A stretch of DNA of 64,000 bases. Origin: Mycteria americana. Lineage: Eukaryota; Chordata; Aves; Ciconiiformes; Ciconiidae. Below the pieces are notes generated by a model, which worked only from the letters and a program-made list of their open reading frames with translations, was not told the origin of the DNA and did not search any database. The DNA is taken from NCBI RefSeq assembly GCF_035582795.1, contig NC_134373.1, positions 36,798,501 to 36,862,500 on the forward strand, given 5' to 3'. Positions 23,494-37,718 of this stretch are shown here, piece after piece. Within the stretch, counting starts at the first letter, position 1; each line of letters starts with the position of its first letter. The position numbers and the translations under genes are program-made.

Positions 23494-26400
23494 GTTTGTT
23501 ATTTACTATTTCCTATGCTTGTTATAGTATAGAAATATGTGTTTGTGTATGTATGTATACATGTGCTTTTTTTTTTTTAACCTTGTCACTTAAAAATATA
23601 GGGTCCTGATCTCTTGTTGGTCAGGAACGATAGCCTCCCAAGATCCCACATCCCCTCTCTGGAGCCTCCAAATTAAACATACTGCTCCATTTGCCTTCCA
23701 GCCTTACTTGGTATACAGGGTTCTTCAGAGTGCTTTCTAGAGAAGTACAGAAGAGGGCTTATCATTCTGCAGTAGTACTACTGAGCACTGTGGTAATGCT
23801 ACAGATGGGGTAGTGATAGCAGTTTCTCACAAGCAAGAAAATTATAGACCCCTGGTCTGGATACTGATTTTTAGAAGTACGATAATTAGCATATCATAAT
23901 AACTTGGCTTTTTTTCTACCCCTCTGTTCAGAAAATGTTTTTCTTCCTTATTTGGGTTCTGATAGCAGTTATGTGTCAGTCCAGAAAATTATCATGGCAT
24001 TCATACTGCTGATGACAACTGCGTTTATCTGCTAGCACTGTGAACTAATTTACTGATTTTTTTTAAGTTGTGTTCACAATGCCAAACTAAAGAAATAAAA
24101 ATGTTTAGAAAGGAAATTAATATCTTTACAGTACGAATAGTTTTGTCCTACTTCTGTGTCACATCAACATTTCTTTGTGTGGTATAAAGTTTCATTTTGA
24201 AAGTAGTCTGACTGTTAATGGCGAAAGTGATTAAAATCTGTACAGCCATTTTATAGCACGTTCACAGCTTCAGAAGGCTTTTGCATCAGTTGCTTGTGAA
24301 TTGCTAATGAGGAGCTCAGTATAGGCTCTGCGCATTTTGGTGGCTGTGCGTGGTGGCTGGCTGGGTGTCACTGACAGCACGGTGCCCAGCTGTTGATTTT
24401 CTATTGTCTCAGAGGCTTCAGCAAGTGCCTCAACAGACTGCTTCAGCACGGACCTACAGACGCCGAGTGATCAGCTAAGCATGTCTATGCAGTACACTCT
24501 CTAAAGGCACACACAGAGCCTTGTATGAGATATTATGGAAAGCACGTCTTCAGTAACTGCATAATGAAGCAAAATGCCAATATGATGCAGGTATGTGAGT
24601 TCTGAAGTAGGGTATTTAAACACTGTCTGAAAGGAGAAGGATAAAATGTCTGTTGACAAATTGCAGTTTGCATTTGGTTTTCCTTTTTTTCCCACAAAAG
24701 CCATTTTAGGCCTAATCAATTAACAGAGATCATCAGCATCCCTAAATCTCTTCTTTAAACATTGACTTTAAAAAGACTTTTTCTTATATAATCTCGTTTA
24801 GTAATGGCATTCTTGCTAATTTTTATTTACTGGATAATTCTACTTGGGCTAGGATTGGAAAACCATTATAAATATCTCTGCTAAAATAAGACAATTTCCC
24901 TAGGTGGCAAAAATGGGGGAGATCTCTTTTTTTTAAGTGTTAGTTATCTCCATTCTAATGAGGAACTATAATTAAGATTAATTTTTTTTTAAAGATAAAT
25001 TTTGAACTGAAAAACAGATTTCAAATCAAGATAGCAAGAGTATTTACAGTAGGCTCAATAAAAATGTTTTTTTCCTATGCAGGATGTTGATGTCTCTCTT
25101 CTGTATTGTGGACCAAATCTCCTTTTGTTGAGATAACAAGAAGTTTTGGGTGGCTGTTAAAAATCATGAGACTTGATTTGATGAAGATTAATGGTCATTT
25201 AAATTTTTTCCAGTTTCTGCGCTATCAAAGCAGACATCGGAACTGCTATGGCTTTGTTACAGACTGAACAAAAATACATTGCTAAAGGATTAATGTTTGT
25301 TAGGTAGGCAGTTTTAAAATTGTGATTTGCTGTTATGTGATGTTTATAATCAACAGATTTTTTTTTTTAACCTTCCACATGAGGTATGTATTTGTCTTGT
25401 CGATGTGATGTAGTATTTTGTGAAGCTATGGGAACAATACATAGGTGAGAGTATTGACAGTGGCCGATGGAAAGTTTTGTCACGTTTCTCTTGTTGTTTG
25501 CTTTGGTGTTTTTTATCTTTATTTTACTTTATGCAGGGAGAGACCATAATGGTATGGTAATTCACCAAGTTAGTGATTCTTGTTATAAGGGGGAAAGAAA
25601 GTGCCTGTTGTATTTGAAGCTTTTGCTTCTTAACTTTTTTGAAAACCAAGCCCATTTCATAATCTTTAGTATCTAGGGCCCTAAACAGAATCTTTTATCT
25701 GGCCTGGTAACTCTAGGAGTCTATTCCTACCATCCGCTGTTGAAATTTGTGTGTCTATTTGAGACACCCTTTTTTTTCCTGTTTTTATTGATGGAAATAC
25801 TGAAGGATAAATGTAAACTTATAAACTTATAAATTCTAAGAATAAAACCTGAATTCTGTATAAGAAATTGTTAGTTGCTGTGTGCAGTTCTTGATGGCTG
25901 TTTTCTAAATGAAATGAAGATTTGTATCTCTTAAGAAAGCTGCTATTTGAAGGACATCCACTCAAAATAGTCACAGGCAATGCTTCAGTTTATTTACTTA
26001 AAATAACAGGGGGAGGGGATCAATCTTTGACCATTTTGAGGTTTTAGTTTGCTACTGTATCATCTGAGGACAAGTACATGGCATGTACTTTAATTGATAC
26101 ATGTTTTCTGCATTGATTACATGTTTTCTCTTAAGTGTTTTGAGTAGCAAGATTTTTTTTTTTTGCTGCATCTGAACTGAAAATATTTATATACTCTTAC
26201 TTCTGTCTTGTTTCTAATATATTCATCAATGCTGAGCTGAAAAGTCTCTTGAAGATACCTTTGGTTAGTTTACAGTTTGGTAATATAAAACAAGTTTTTA
26301 AGTTTCTTGATGGTTTTGTTGTGGGGTTTTGGTGGGGTTTTTTTGGTTTTTTGTTTGTTTGTTTGTTTGTTTTAAGCAACCTTAAGCAGATCAGGCTATA

Positions 26401-27824
26401 CTTTATACTTTCATTGTTCTATAAAACCTCTGTGACATTTGGTAAGCATTAGTAAACAGCATAAAGTGAAAACCAGTTATTATTTCAAAAACTAATAATT
26501 TTATTTCCAACGGACACAGGAAAAGCATGTTGTATTCCATTTTATGGCCTTAATGCTAGAAATCTAGCTTCAGGGAATGATCTAATAACAGGTGATTTTT
26601 CTTCAGTTTTTAAGAGTTGTTTTTTATAAGACAACTGAATATTTCTATTTGATAATTTAAAACAGGTAGATGCTTCAGTTTTGGGTCCTTGAACTGAATT
26701 ACTTTATGACCTACAGGTATTAGCTAGATACACAGCAGTATCATACAGTGATGCAGAGTATTGTACTATGTGGTATTACAGAGTTTCATGGAATTGTCGG
26801 AGGCTTTCTAAATATATAGTTGAAAAATGAGTGCAAATTTTATGGAAAAAAATTATGCAAGATGACAAAAGGATGAGGGGTGAGCATGCAGTGTAAACTA
26901 AAGAAGGATAGAAAGAGAAGAGTTGGGTGTTGCTTGAAAGGTGAAATGGCTTGAAGTTGGGGGAGGGTGCTGGTGTGGGGACATGATACAGAACTGTATG
27001 TATGTCTGCTGTAGAGCTCCCAGAGTAGAAACAGCTTAAGAGACAGGAGGAGTTTTTCTGCTGTCAGTTAGGTTTCTCTGAATGATGTAAGCTAAGCCAA
27101 CAAAATCTTCTGTCAGCGTAGTTGTTTCTACAGAGCTTTTGCTGGTATAGCAATGTCATGTGAGAAGGGCATTAATCAAACCAACAGAACTACGCTAGAA
27201 AAAACTAAAGAGATGTCATGTATTTCATAAGCATTTCTAAATAGTTCTTTCCTCATGCCTTTAGACAGGCATGTTCTTTGGGGGAGGAGGGGCTTAGCCA
27301 TTCAACATATGTATTTTCCACTAACCTAATGCTTTGCTATTTCTGCGGTATGTCATTTTCGAAAGGTTAATGCTATAATAGTGTTCAGGCTAAAATGGCT
27401 TTTGTCTGCCCACGTATGTTGCTCCGTGCAGATGCTTGCCAGTGAGACAATGATATAAAAAATAGTTTTTAGTTAACTGTCTTGAATTCTGTTTCAGAAA
27501 TTATTTTCTTTCCCTCTTTCTCCCTCTTCAGCTTAAAAAAAAGGTGAGAACAGATCCTAATGGAGCTACAACTTTAAACAGTGTATAAACCATTTAAGAT
27601 TATTTTAGTCACCCTAATGAGAGTGGACTAGCCACAGAGTTGTGTTTTATAACAATATGCATATGCTAGCTAAGTCTGTTTTTGTCCAACACAGATTGTT
27701 CAATGCTAGAACTGTAATTTCATCAGAAACCCTGCATCTGTTGAAACATGTGGATTGAACATTCTTGGTCTGTCAGGAGGACTTTTGTTGTTCATGTTGT
27801 GTAGTCAAAACATGGATTGTAGTG

Positions 27825-27840
27825 TTTTTTTTTTTTTTTT
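27825..27840 (+). repeat. T16 homopolymer
   Basis: Sixteen T in a row in intron 1. Confidence 0.85.
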
Positions 27841-30800
27841 AGGCAGTATCCTAGTATGCTAACCCTTTCCTTTTCCTAAAATGGTTACCTTGTCTGCATT
27901 CTTTTTTAATTGAAAGTGCATATTTTGGCACCATACAAAAGGAAAAACACCCGAAGCCTGTTAGATATAATAGTAAGCTGGAAGCACCTTAGCAGAACCC
28001 CTTTGTCATGTTACGTTGTAGCAGGGGCTACATCCTGAGGACTGTTTCATTTTCCATGAGGGAAGCAGACAAAGTTATTTACTTCCTTTGATGTACTTTG
28101 CTCTGATTGTTTGTATCCTAAAAGTCCAAAGTGAAGTCCAAGAAGAGAACTAGTAAGAGAATGACAATGCTCTGTGCAGAATGGAACGGCTGACCCTCCT
28201 GAGGAGCCAGTGCTCCAGATTACTCTGAAGAAGCACTGTATAGTGCCAGTGTTTTTTCAGCCTATCAGTGTACATTTAAAGTTTTCTAGGACAGAATTTT
28301 TGAGTTTATGGATAACAAATGCCAACAACAAACTCCTGCTGTTCTCCTTAATTACTTTAATACTGTAGTTTCCTATCAATATGTAGAATAAAGATCGTTC
28401 TAGTCTTGCTGGTTGTTAAATTTCTTATTCTCAGGTATGCAAGTATATTCCTGAAGGAGTTATCTTGTTATTCTTTGTCACTGTCAGCTAAGTGTTTCTA
28501 TTGCATTCAGTAGTGGACTCACACAAGAAGTTGAGGCAGAGTTAAAAAGCCTTAGATTATTGCTTAGAATTTAAAATATAAAACAAGGGGGAGGGATAGT
28601 TACTAATAATATGTCTTGGCTTCTCACATGCCTATTACTGTGAAAGGTGTCATCTTTAAAAGCCTGTCAACTGACATTATGAACAATGGTAGTGTCCTAG
28701 CTTATAGCCTGAGTGTGACAAAGAGGGGCATTATATTGTTTTTTAAAATTGTTTGAGAGATTGTAGTACACAACACTTTTCAGTAAAGAAGAGGAGGTCT
28801 TTAAATATAATGAACTACAAGACTGAGGGCAAGCTTCAAATTTTGTTTCTGATTTGCAGCATTATTGTCGTGCAAATAATATATTGCTGGTAACCTGTAG
28901 CTATCCAAAATGTGTATAGGTTTGAAGTAGGTGTTTGACAGATATGTTCTGGTGAATCTTGGTGCTGTGCTTTAAGACAAGGTCTCTTTCTGTCTGTCCT
29001 TCCTCTCTCAGGGCTGTTGACTTTGCACCAAAGTCAGTGATGGGAAGGTAGTATGATGGTGCCTTGTTCACACAAGTGCAAAGCCCATATCTTGGTGTAT
29101 GGAGGAAGTGATGGTATGTGTGAGCTTAGACACCAGGCCAAGCTGGAGCGATTCAGGTGTAAACACATTTTCTTCTGCCAACTTCTGCTGTTGTAGTAGT
29201 ACCTCTGATAGAGCAACAGGACAGATAGATAAGAGAGCAGATTACTTCGTATAACCAGTGCAGCGAGATTAACTAGAGCATACCTATGAGAGCTTTTTAT
29301 CGGGTTTGCAATTGCGGGATTTTCCTTCTGTCTTCTGAATTTCCTTTGGAGGGATTTTTCTCAAGAAAGTCTGCATATGTCTTCTGGTAAATTTGGTGCT
29401 ATTTCTGTCCAGTTAATTTTTTTAATGATGTCTACATTCAGTAGGTAGTAGGACGTAACTACCTACTACGTAGGTAGTAGTAGCATAGACAGTGGCATGC
29501 ATCCAGTCCTTAATTAATCTTGGAAGAGGTAGAGTAACTGCGTGTCATGCTTTTGTGTTCTGATTTATCATCATACTGTTTCTTTAAAAATTTGATAACT
29601 AAATAGCTTGATAAATTGAATCAAATAAAAAGTATCTTCTGATGTTAATGCAGTAAATAGCATTCGGTTATTAATTGATCAATGTATAACTTCAAAACCT
29701 GCATAGATCGTATCATAGGGAAAGGCATAGATCTTTGATTTAAGTGTACTTAAGTCAGTGCAGCATGGATTCAATTGTACAGCATTTTCCAGTACATAAA
29801 TGTAAACAAGACTAGGGAATTTTTTTGATTCATGCTTCAACAATGGACGAATTTCTTATTTAAATGCTATGTTATTAATAAGCTCAGACCTGCACAATAT
29901 CGTAGTTTGGTAGGGAGGCTGGGATTCTTTGCTCCCTAGTTAGTTGTTAAATAGGTCTCAAACTTTAGACATAAGATAACATGCAGAAAGCGTGTGAACA
30001 AGAGTTATATGTGTGTTGGCTTTTTGGAAAAAGGGAACAGCTGCCTCTGCATAATTCCAGTTTCTATGTCTCATAATTGTACAGAGCTGCTTTGAATTTT
30101 CCATTAAATGAATGGTAATCTTAAGATCAGCTACTGGATTTTTATAAAAGCTGCGTGGCAGATTTTAAAAGTCTTTGAATCCCTGGGCCACAGAGGTAAG
30201 TAAAGCACTAATTGAGAGAGGGAGAGTGAAACTTTGGTTGCACACACTGGCTTATGGCTCTCAAAGCATCTGTGAGTGTAGCTTGGTCCGTTCATGGGCA
30301 GAAGAATTGTTGCTCCCGCTGGAATCCTCCCTTGCTCTCCGAGTCAGGATTTTTAAGGTTGTGTGTGGTTTTTGTTTTTTATTCTTCTCCTTTATCACCT
30401 GAGGCAGTTTCCTCCAGTCCTTTTCCCACCTCTCCCCTAAGGAAAGTTTCCCAGAAGAGACTAATCTGTTCCAAATATAGGTGCCTATCGGCTTGTCCAT
30501 CTTCTGTCTCAGGATTCATCTCCAGGCTCTCAGTTAATAGATACTTTTTTTTTCCTTTCCAAAAAAAGTATTAATGTGCACCTTCACATAGCTTTATTTT
30601 AATTAGGCTGGTGCTGTTGAAGAGCGTCCTTAATTGACTACTAGGGCAGAGCTGATTATAAAAGTCAGCACTGCAGAAAGAGGGAAATACAGTTCTTTCT
30701 CTGTCCCTCTTGTTGCTTACTTCATGCTGGCTAGTGCTCATATAAACTTCTTGTGCACCACCATAGCTCAGTAGCCCAGCAAAAACTACCCTAGCAAAAG

Positions 30801-31414
30801 AGCTTGATGGTTCTCAGTCACTTCTCATTGAATCACACCATGGAGAAGTTCAGCAAACACCAGAGCTGATGTGAAGGTGGAGGTGGGACCACACGTAAAG
30901 AGCATGGGATAGAGGCTACAGGGAGAAGCAGCAGCAAGACCTCCCCTTTTTGACAGCAGCGAGTTCTCTGTTGATGTAGCTGTCTGTGGCATCGGTCTAA
31001 CTTGCCAAAATTAATTGTTTCGGAGAACTGCGTGTAGATAGTGGTCCTCAAGAACTAAGCAGTAGCAGGATGCAGTACTTCTCTTTTAGTTATACCCATA
31101 ATTTTTGTCAATGTAAGAATGAGATAATTTTGATCGATATCTTTCTGCTTAAGGCATAAACACTTTCCCCTTTCATCCTAACAAAGAAACATATGTTAAC
31201 ATTTTGTGAGTGTTTCTGGTTTGTTGGCAGGGTTGGTGTTTGTTCTAATCATGGGGACCCTGAGGTTATGATGCTAATATAAATATGTTTATATTGTGTT
31301 TAAATGTTTCCTAAAATAATTGAGGTGAAAAATAGCCGGAAAAGCTCTTGTCGTGGCAAGTCTTTTATATAAGAGTCTTCAGAGATCTTTTTTTGTAGGG
31401 AAGGTTCTGACCTT

Positions 31415-31418
<4 letters not shown>

Positions 31419-31447
<29 letters not shown>
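31419..31447 (+). repeat. A29 homopolymer
   Basis: Twenty-nine consecutive A, the longest A run in the window. No retroposed gene body was recognised upstream. Confidence 0.9.
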
Positions 31448-31449
<2 letters not shown>

Positions 31450-32341
31450 TGCTTCCACATCCAAGGAAGGCTTGTATCACCAATATGCTGGGGGTAAGGC
31501 AAGGCTCTGTTACCAGAGACTTTGCTGTACTCATCAGTCAGTTATTCCACTTAAGCTGTGGAGGGAGTTGCTGCACGAAGCTGCTATGTAAGTTATGATA
31601 AGAGGCCAGTGTTTGGGTTTTTCCTCATGCAGCTACTTCTGTAACAGAGTCTTTGAAATAACATGGATCCTATACAAAGCTCAGGTCTCCCAGAGGAAAA
31701 ACAGGTGAATTTGTAGATTCCCCTTAAGTAGACAGTACAGCTTCTGATGAGGACAATAGTAGTCTAGTCTTTTTGTTAGTAAAGGTAATTGTTGTTTAAG
31801 TGCAGAGCATCTTTTATGCATTTTTCCCCTTCCTGATACTTCCTCTCTAGGGAAGATTATCCTTATAATCTTGCTTCAAAGAGAATAGAAGTAAACCCAA
31901 CGTTGATTCTTCTCCGTTTAATGGCATACAGCATAAGTAGTATAGAAAATAATGTACCACTGTGATTCCTCTGGGCATGTGTACGTGCATAAAGGAGCCT
32001 TTTAAGTAGAGGAATGTCAGCTCTGTGACTTTGAGCTAGGAGAATTAAGAAATAAAATGTAGTCAAAGCAAACCAACAGTAAAAATGTGTAATTGTAGAT
32101 ATTTTTTATTAGATTAATATAGTCTGTTCTCGACTCTGTCTCCACTGTTTTGAGCACATTCCCAGCCTCCTCACTTAATTTGATTGTGAAGATGGTTCTT
32201 GTAGTTGTGAATAGAGGATTCCTGATTGCTGGTCAGAAATCTTCTGTATTACATCCTATGTTCGTCTTCCCTAGGACTGTTTTTCTGAAAGACATGGAAG
32301 ACTTTGGAAGTACGAAGTGTTTTAGAAACGCTTAGAGGAAA

Positions 32342-32375
32342 TTGAGAGAGAATCGGTTTTGAGAGAGAATCGGTT
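32342..32375 (+). repeat. 17-bp perfect tandem duplication
   Basis: TTGAGAGAGAATCGGTT occurs twice head to tail (32342-32358 and 32359-32375). Confidence 0.9.
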
Positions 32376-33293
32376 TCTGTCTGTATCTCGTCTCACATTT
32401 AGCATGTGGAACCTATATAACAAATGTAACAAAACTATACAAATTTTTCTCATGTATGTAAAAAGCTGGGGCAAATACCAGACTTTCTTACTGCCTGTCT
32501 CTGTGCCTTAATGTTTACTTCCCCCCCTGCCCCTAGCTGCTTCTTGCTCCTGTATCTCACCTGTCTTTCCTGTAGTTGCTGGCCTTCTGGTGCTGGGATA
32601 GACAAACAACTCAGCTACTGCTGCTTCCTGCTTTAAATTTTAATACATTGATTGTTTTTGCTTTCTTTTCTTTAAACTCTAACATAGATATACATTACAG
32701 CAAGTATGGCTTTCTCTGTACTGTTTCACATAAACTTGGTCTGGTTTCAGGGAGAGTACAGGTGGATAATTAAGTTCCAGCCTTCAGTGCTCGGATAATA
32801 AAGTTAAAGCAACTTCTGAAGAGAAGTACAGCTTTATATGTAACTAGAACAAATGTTAAGTGCTGAGACAAGGCGCTGCATACAGTCTGGAGATTTCTGA
32901 ATGACTTGCAACAAGCCTTACTAGGAATTTAGCACTGACTGGTTCTGACTGTCAGGTTAGGGGGTAAACTACTTATAAGCGTGGTAAAAATGAGGTAGGT
33001 GGATATCGTCCACAACAAGGAATACTCTTTAGACCTGTGCAAGAATTCTGTTGAAATATCTGGTGAACAGAAACCTGTTTAAGAAATAAATTTTCATTTT
33101 ACCTTTCCACTGACAGTGTGTCCACTTTACATGTTGAATGTAGATTTTTCACCCCCACCCTTCTAATCCAATTTCCTGCCCTGAATTTGATTGATACCAG
33201 TTATTTTGACAGCTGTTCCTGTGGTCTTTTTAACAGCAATGATATCAATAATAGCTTTAAAAAGAACAAAAAAATCCCTTTCTGTCTTTCACC

Positions 33294-33315
33294 TTTTTTT
33301 TTTTTTTTTTTTTTT
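33294..33315 (+). repeat. T22 homopolymer
   Basis: Twenty-two T in a row, followed by AAAGAAAAAG. Could be the A tail of an antisense retroposon, but no body was recognised to its left. Confidence 0.85.
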
Positions 33316-36300
33316 AAAGAAAAAGAATTGATTTCTTCCATCATGGGCAGAGCAAAGCTTCCTATCTCCGTCTACATTGCCAACAAGAAGGAGGTGGAAG
33401 TCTTGATGCCCATTAGAGAAATTGGATTAAGTTGAGTAGATCCTGTTCCCAGAAATATCCTTGCTCATTACAAGTCAATTTAGCGGGTTTGCATATGATG
33501 ATTTTCAAGTCACAACCTGAAACAAAGGACCCAGTGATTTTCCATGTATCATGATTCAGGAGGCTTCTGTCATAAAACTCAGCAATGGCTTTGCTTGATG
33601 TCTTCTTTTTCATCACTTGTCCCTGCTGAGTTGTGCAAAAGAAAGCAATGAGAGCATAGCATTGACAGTTTTTATGATCTTCTGACTGAAAAGCATATGC
33701 CTACATAGCACTAGACTTCCATCTCACAGCTGATAATAAGTTTTCCCTCTGAAAAGGGGCACATTCAGAATAGTTGCCTAGACAAAGTGGTTACCACTTT
33801 CCAGAAAGAGAATTAATAGAATTTAGGATGAATGGTGGTGGTATAGCGTTACCAATATGATGAGGAAGGGGAAGAGCATACATTTCAACAGTAAGTGTTT
33901 AGATGGGGACAGCAATCCCGAAGGTTAAAGAAGATAAATATGATATGTTATCCTCCTCTCTTACATACAAGTCCTTGTACTGCCTGTCTGTTAAAGTAGG
34001 TGCCTATTGTTGTCACCTATAAAAGATACTAAAATCGGAAGGCTTTTTTCATGATACCTGTTTTTAGCTGTTTGAATTTTTAAGTGCAAAACCAGGTAAT
34101 GTTCTACCCCTAACATATCCAGTCCTTTCAACTGTTTGGATAATTTTAGGGCAGAGAGGTATCATGTCCCTCTTATTAAAATCTGCTAACCTATATTGGT
34201 CTATATTGCCATCCAGTCTATGCCCAGTGTTGGGATCTGGTGTAAATCAACTTAATCAGTTTGTTTACTACAACCTATTTTCTCTCCAAACAGTAGAGTG
34301 AGTGCTAAGGTTTACCTTCTTGCTTTCTTCTCCTTTTTCCTGTCCTGCATGGGACACAAGAAATTAGCATCCAAATATATGGGGAGGTGAAAGAGGTGGG
34401 ATGCGTAAGGATGGACTGTGATCTGTCCCCCCCCCCAGTCTGCAGCATGTAAAATTCCTGAAGTCTTTTTTTAATCCAATCTGTGCAAGTTTAGAAACTA
34501 GAACTAAATTATCTCAGTTATGAAAATTGTCTGAATTAGAGGAAACTTCAGGAATGGAATGTTATCCAGGTATTAGAAACTCACTATTGTGGGCCACAAA
34601 CACAAGATTGCATTACCGATTTCATTGAATCTATGGCTGTTATTACTTAAACAAACAAAAAAATTCAGGTAAGCAAGGATTCATCTTTCTGTTATGTGTG
34701 TTTTGCTGTTAATCTGAAGCACAGGGTTTGTCATTAACTTGTGGGTGTGCCTATAGTGATTCCAGTTGTCTCAAAATAGCTACATTCTATAAAACCAAAA
34801 AAATATAAATTAATTTGTGTGAATTGAAACTACACAGTTTTTTCCTCGATTCCATCTCTTTCACTTTAGGTTATGTAGCACAAAATCTGTAGACTTTAAA
34901 TCTATCTGCAGGTGAAAAATGGGTTCATAACAAGTTATAAGCAGATTTGCAGTTAGGTTGTTGTAGAAAATGCAAGGACTTCTTTCTTGTGCATCAGTTT
35001 TCTGGATTAGCATAGGCAAGAAAATATGTTTGCAGCATGAGTTTCGCTGAGTATGCTGGTAGCCATTTTTTTTAAAATGGTGTTGCAAAGGGACAGGAGC
35101 TTTTAGTGAATTTGATAGAATTAAAGAAAAAACTTCAAGATATTGATTACAGTTACTACATTTGTCACTTGTGTAGGGAGTAGCAATTAAATTACAGTTA
35201 ATTTCCAAGATTAAATTTGCAACTGGACATCAATGTTGTTTTTCCTGTCTTCAGCCTGTAATCTTTTTTAACATTTCTCTAAATACAACACAAATCGTAT
35301 GTCAGTCAACAAAAACAAACAGCATCTCTATTCAAGTCTTGTTTACACTAAAGGCACTAAAGGTTGTTAACCTGAGCTTCTTCATAAGTCTTAAATCACC
35401 ATCTGGATTGTCTGGAAAAACTAACTCAACAACCAAACAGTACTACATATCCTTTGTTGCATTTCTGCACCTTTTTATTTCCAATTTGTTCTTTCATCTA
35501 TAATCCTTTCCCCTCCATTAGATTCAGTGAATAGGGTGTTTTACAGAGTAATTTATCTTTCTTTTCCATACTTCTTTGCAGCAAGATTTATTAAGTCAAA
35601 ATGTCTATAGTATCTCATATCTCTTATCAAACTGTATGTTTCTTCAGATCTAGAAAGTAATTGTAGCCAGGCTTTCCTGCAAGGAAACCTGGAAGTCTGT
35701 GGCTCATTGTGCTGCTGTTTCATGCCATCGCAGTCTTTTCAGTTGTACCAAGGGAGTAGTTCAGCATGACAAGGTGTTCTCCTCAGAGTTGTAACTATTT
35801 ATGATGAATTAAGATATCTTAGCACTTGAGGAAGAGGTGTTAAATGCTACACACTGTTTAAATGATAATTTAAAATTGTTCTTATCCAGAAGTCTTTTGC
35901 ACGGTTTATTTGGGGGCAAGGAGGAAGTACATTATTCTTCATTCTTTGTGTACATCTATCTTCTGAAGTGTTGCTTTCTGCTGTTTTTACAGTTGTTGTT
36001 TTCCAGGAAGGGATCAAGAGATTGCAGCATCTTTATGTGTATACAAAACAATTTGAATGCAAGCTAGTGATACTGTTATATAAGGTAGAGAATAGAAAGT
36101 ATTTGCTTTCTCTTGTTTCATTATAAGTCCTATTTCCCATCTTCAGTTCTGCAGGTTTTTCTTGAAACAGGATATAGCTTTTCTCTCATGTAAAGTCAGT
36201 GTTATATTTACCTAGTTTTCTGTTATGTTATTTTATATTAAACTCTTTGTTGAATTATTGCATTGAAAAAACATTAAAACTGATAAAAGGCTGAGCACTG

Positions 36301-37509
36301 GCATAGCCTGACCTTGTAATTTTGGTATTAATTGCGTTCTAGTGACCTCATACTGCAGAATGCTTAAATGTTTTCAGATTCTTTCAGCTAAGATGTTGGA
36401 GACATTAAGATCTTGCATGACTTGTCTTACCATCCTTTCTTTCTGCATGCAGTACAACTCTTCCATTTTGAAAGGGAACAGTTTAGTGCAGGTTCTTCAC
36501 CTACATCGATTAAAAGCGTGTTTATAACCACGGTATAAATGTCTCATTTGTTTCTTAATTTCACTTCAAACAATTCAGATTTTTTCACTTGTTTGTTTTC
36601 CTGAAAAAATTCTAATTCTCATGTTACTCACATGGAAAGTAAGTAGCTCAACTGAGGTGACAGAAGGTATTCTTGATGTTTTATTATCATTTATACTGGT
36701 TTTATTAAGGCCCTGACTAGTCATGAGAAAAGTGTGTGGGGAATGCAATACGGAGATCCTTTTCAGCTATTTTATTTCAGCGTATCTTTCACAGGTTTGA
36801 AAGTTAGTTATTTGTGTTATCTGCTTTAGGATATTTCTGCTATGTTCATAGGTTACATTTTGTTTGCTATTAGGTGTCTGTTGTTGCCTGCCACTTCAAA
36901 TGCATGCTTCCTTGTGAGTGGTGATATTACTTATTTCTCAGAAAAGCAAATCTGAAAAAGAGGGAAGATGGAACATTGTCAGTTTTGTAGAAATTTGTAA
37001 ATCCTCATTCAAGGGCTATTACTTTGTTGAATAAAATAAAATTGTCGTCTTTAATTCAAGTTGCCTGAAATATGGATTATGTATTGTGCTTATAGACCAT
37101 TAACTATGACAAAGAGAAAAATGCTGTTATGCTAACAGCGATTTGTGAGCTTTCATGGCCTATTACTCCTCCACACCTGCTGGGCTGCTTATTTCAGACT
37201 GTCTTTTCAGACTCTTCTGGAAGATATCTGCTTGTTTATAGAAACAGAGTTTCACTAGGAATGCCAACAAAATGTTTATTATGACTACTTGTTAACTCTG
37301 TAATACAGAAATATCTTGGAAATCTAATGAAAAATATTATTACTGTTGGATAAAGCAGGTAGAATGAACAGATATGACACATGCTGATTTCTTCTGTGCT
37401 TTTTTTTTTTTTCTTGAAATGACTATTTAAGTGTTTGGGTGTCATCATGTTCCCTCTCCCCTCCCACCCCAAAATGAAAGTATCATGTATTTCCTTTGTT
37501 GATTTTTAG

Positions 37510-37718
37510 GCATTCGAAAGGGATGTTCTTGCTGATTCAAGACTACACAGTTCTGTCCAGGACTCTACACTGGGGATAAGGACATGGGACTCCTCCTGCC
37601 AGATTCCAGATGGTTCATTACAACTGACATCTTGGTTGACAACTGTGAAAAGGAACTTTGGATTATTTTATTTTATTTTTGTGGGAGACCACAATCCCCA
37701 AACTGTAGGACATATCAG
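37510..37718 (+). other. R3HDM1: Probable R3HDM1 5' UTR exon 2
   Basis: A 209-base segment lies between a good acceptor (pyrimidine-rich, TTGATTTTTAG at 37509) and a plausible donor (CATATCAG then GTACTA at 37719), 0.9 kb before the start-codon exon. Its base composition is richer and more exon-like than the flanks. It carries two upstream ATGs. The first (37523) opens an 18-codon frame ending at TAA 37577-37579. The second (37584) stays open for 45 codons to the exon end and would stop just inside the next exon. Exon status is inferred from splice sites and position; it could be absent from some transcripts. Confidence 0.5.

Larger units (their letters stand above)
2411..37509 (+). other. 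R3HDM1: R3HDM1 intron 1 (35 kb)
   Basis: This runs from the GTAAGG donor at 2411 to the TTTTTAG acceptor ending at 37509. No conserved coding exon was found inside; the open frames of 60 to 126 codons lack splice context or recognisable protein content. Contents are the right half of the CpG island, a possible old antisense CR1 near 10200-11000, a CR1 fragment at 19200-19438, a long inverted repeat at 23331-23493 and A, T and pyrimidine tracts. Additional unrecognised 5' UTR exons could be present. Confidence 0.6.

Noticed and set aside
33343..33435. Frame starting MGRAKLPISVYIANKKEVEV after a T22 run
   Set aside because: A short frame with no splice context or recognised family; it looked like a possible retrocopy piece, but no body or tail could be supported.
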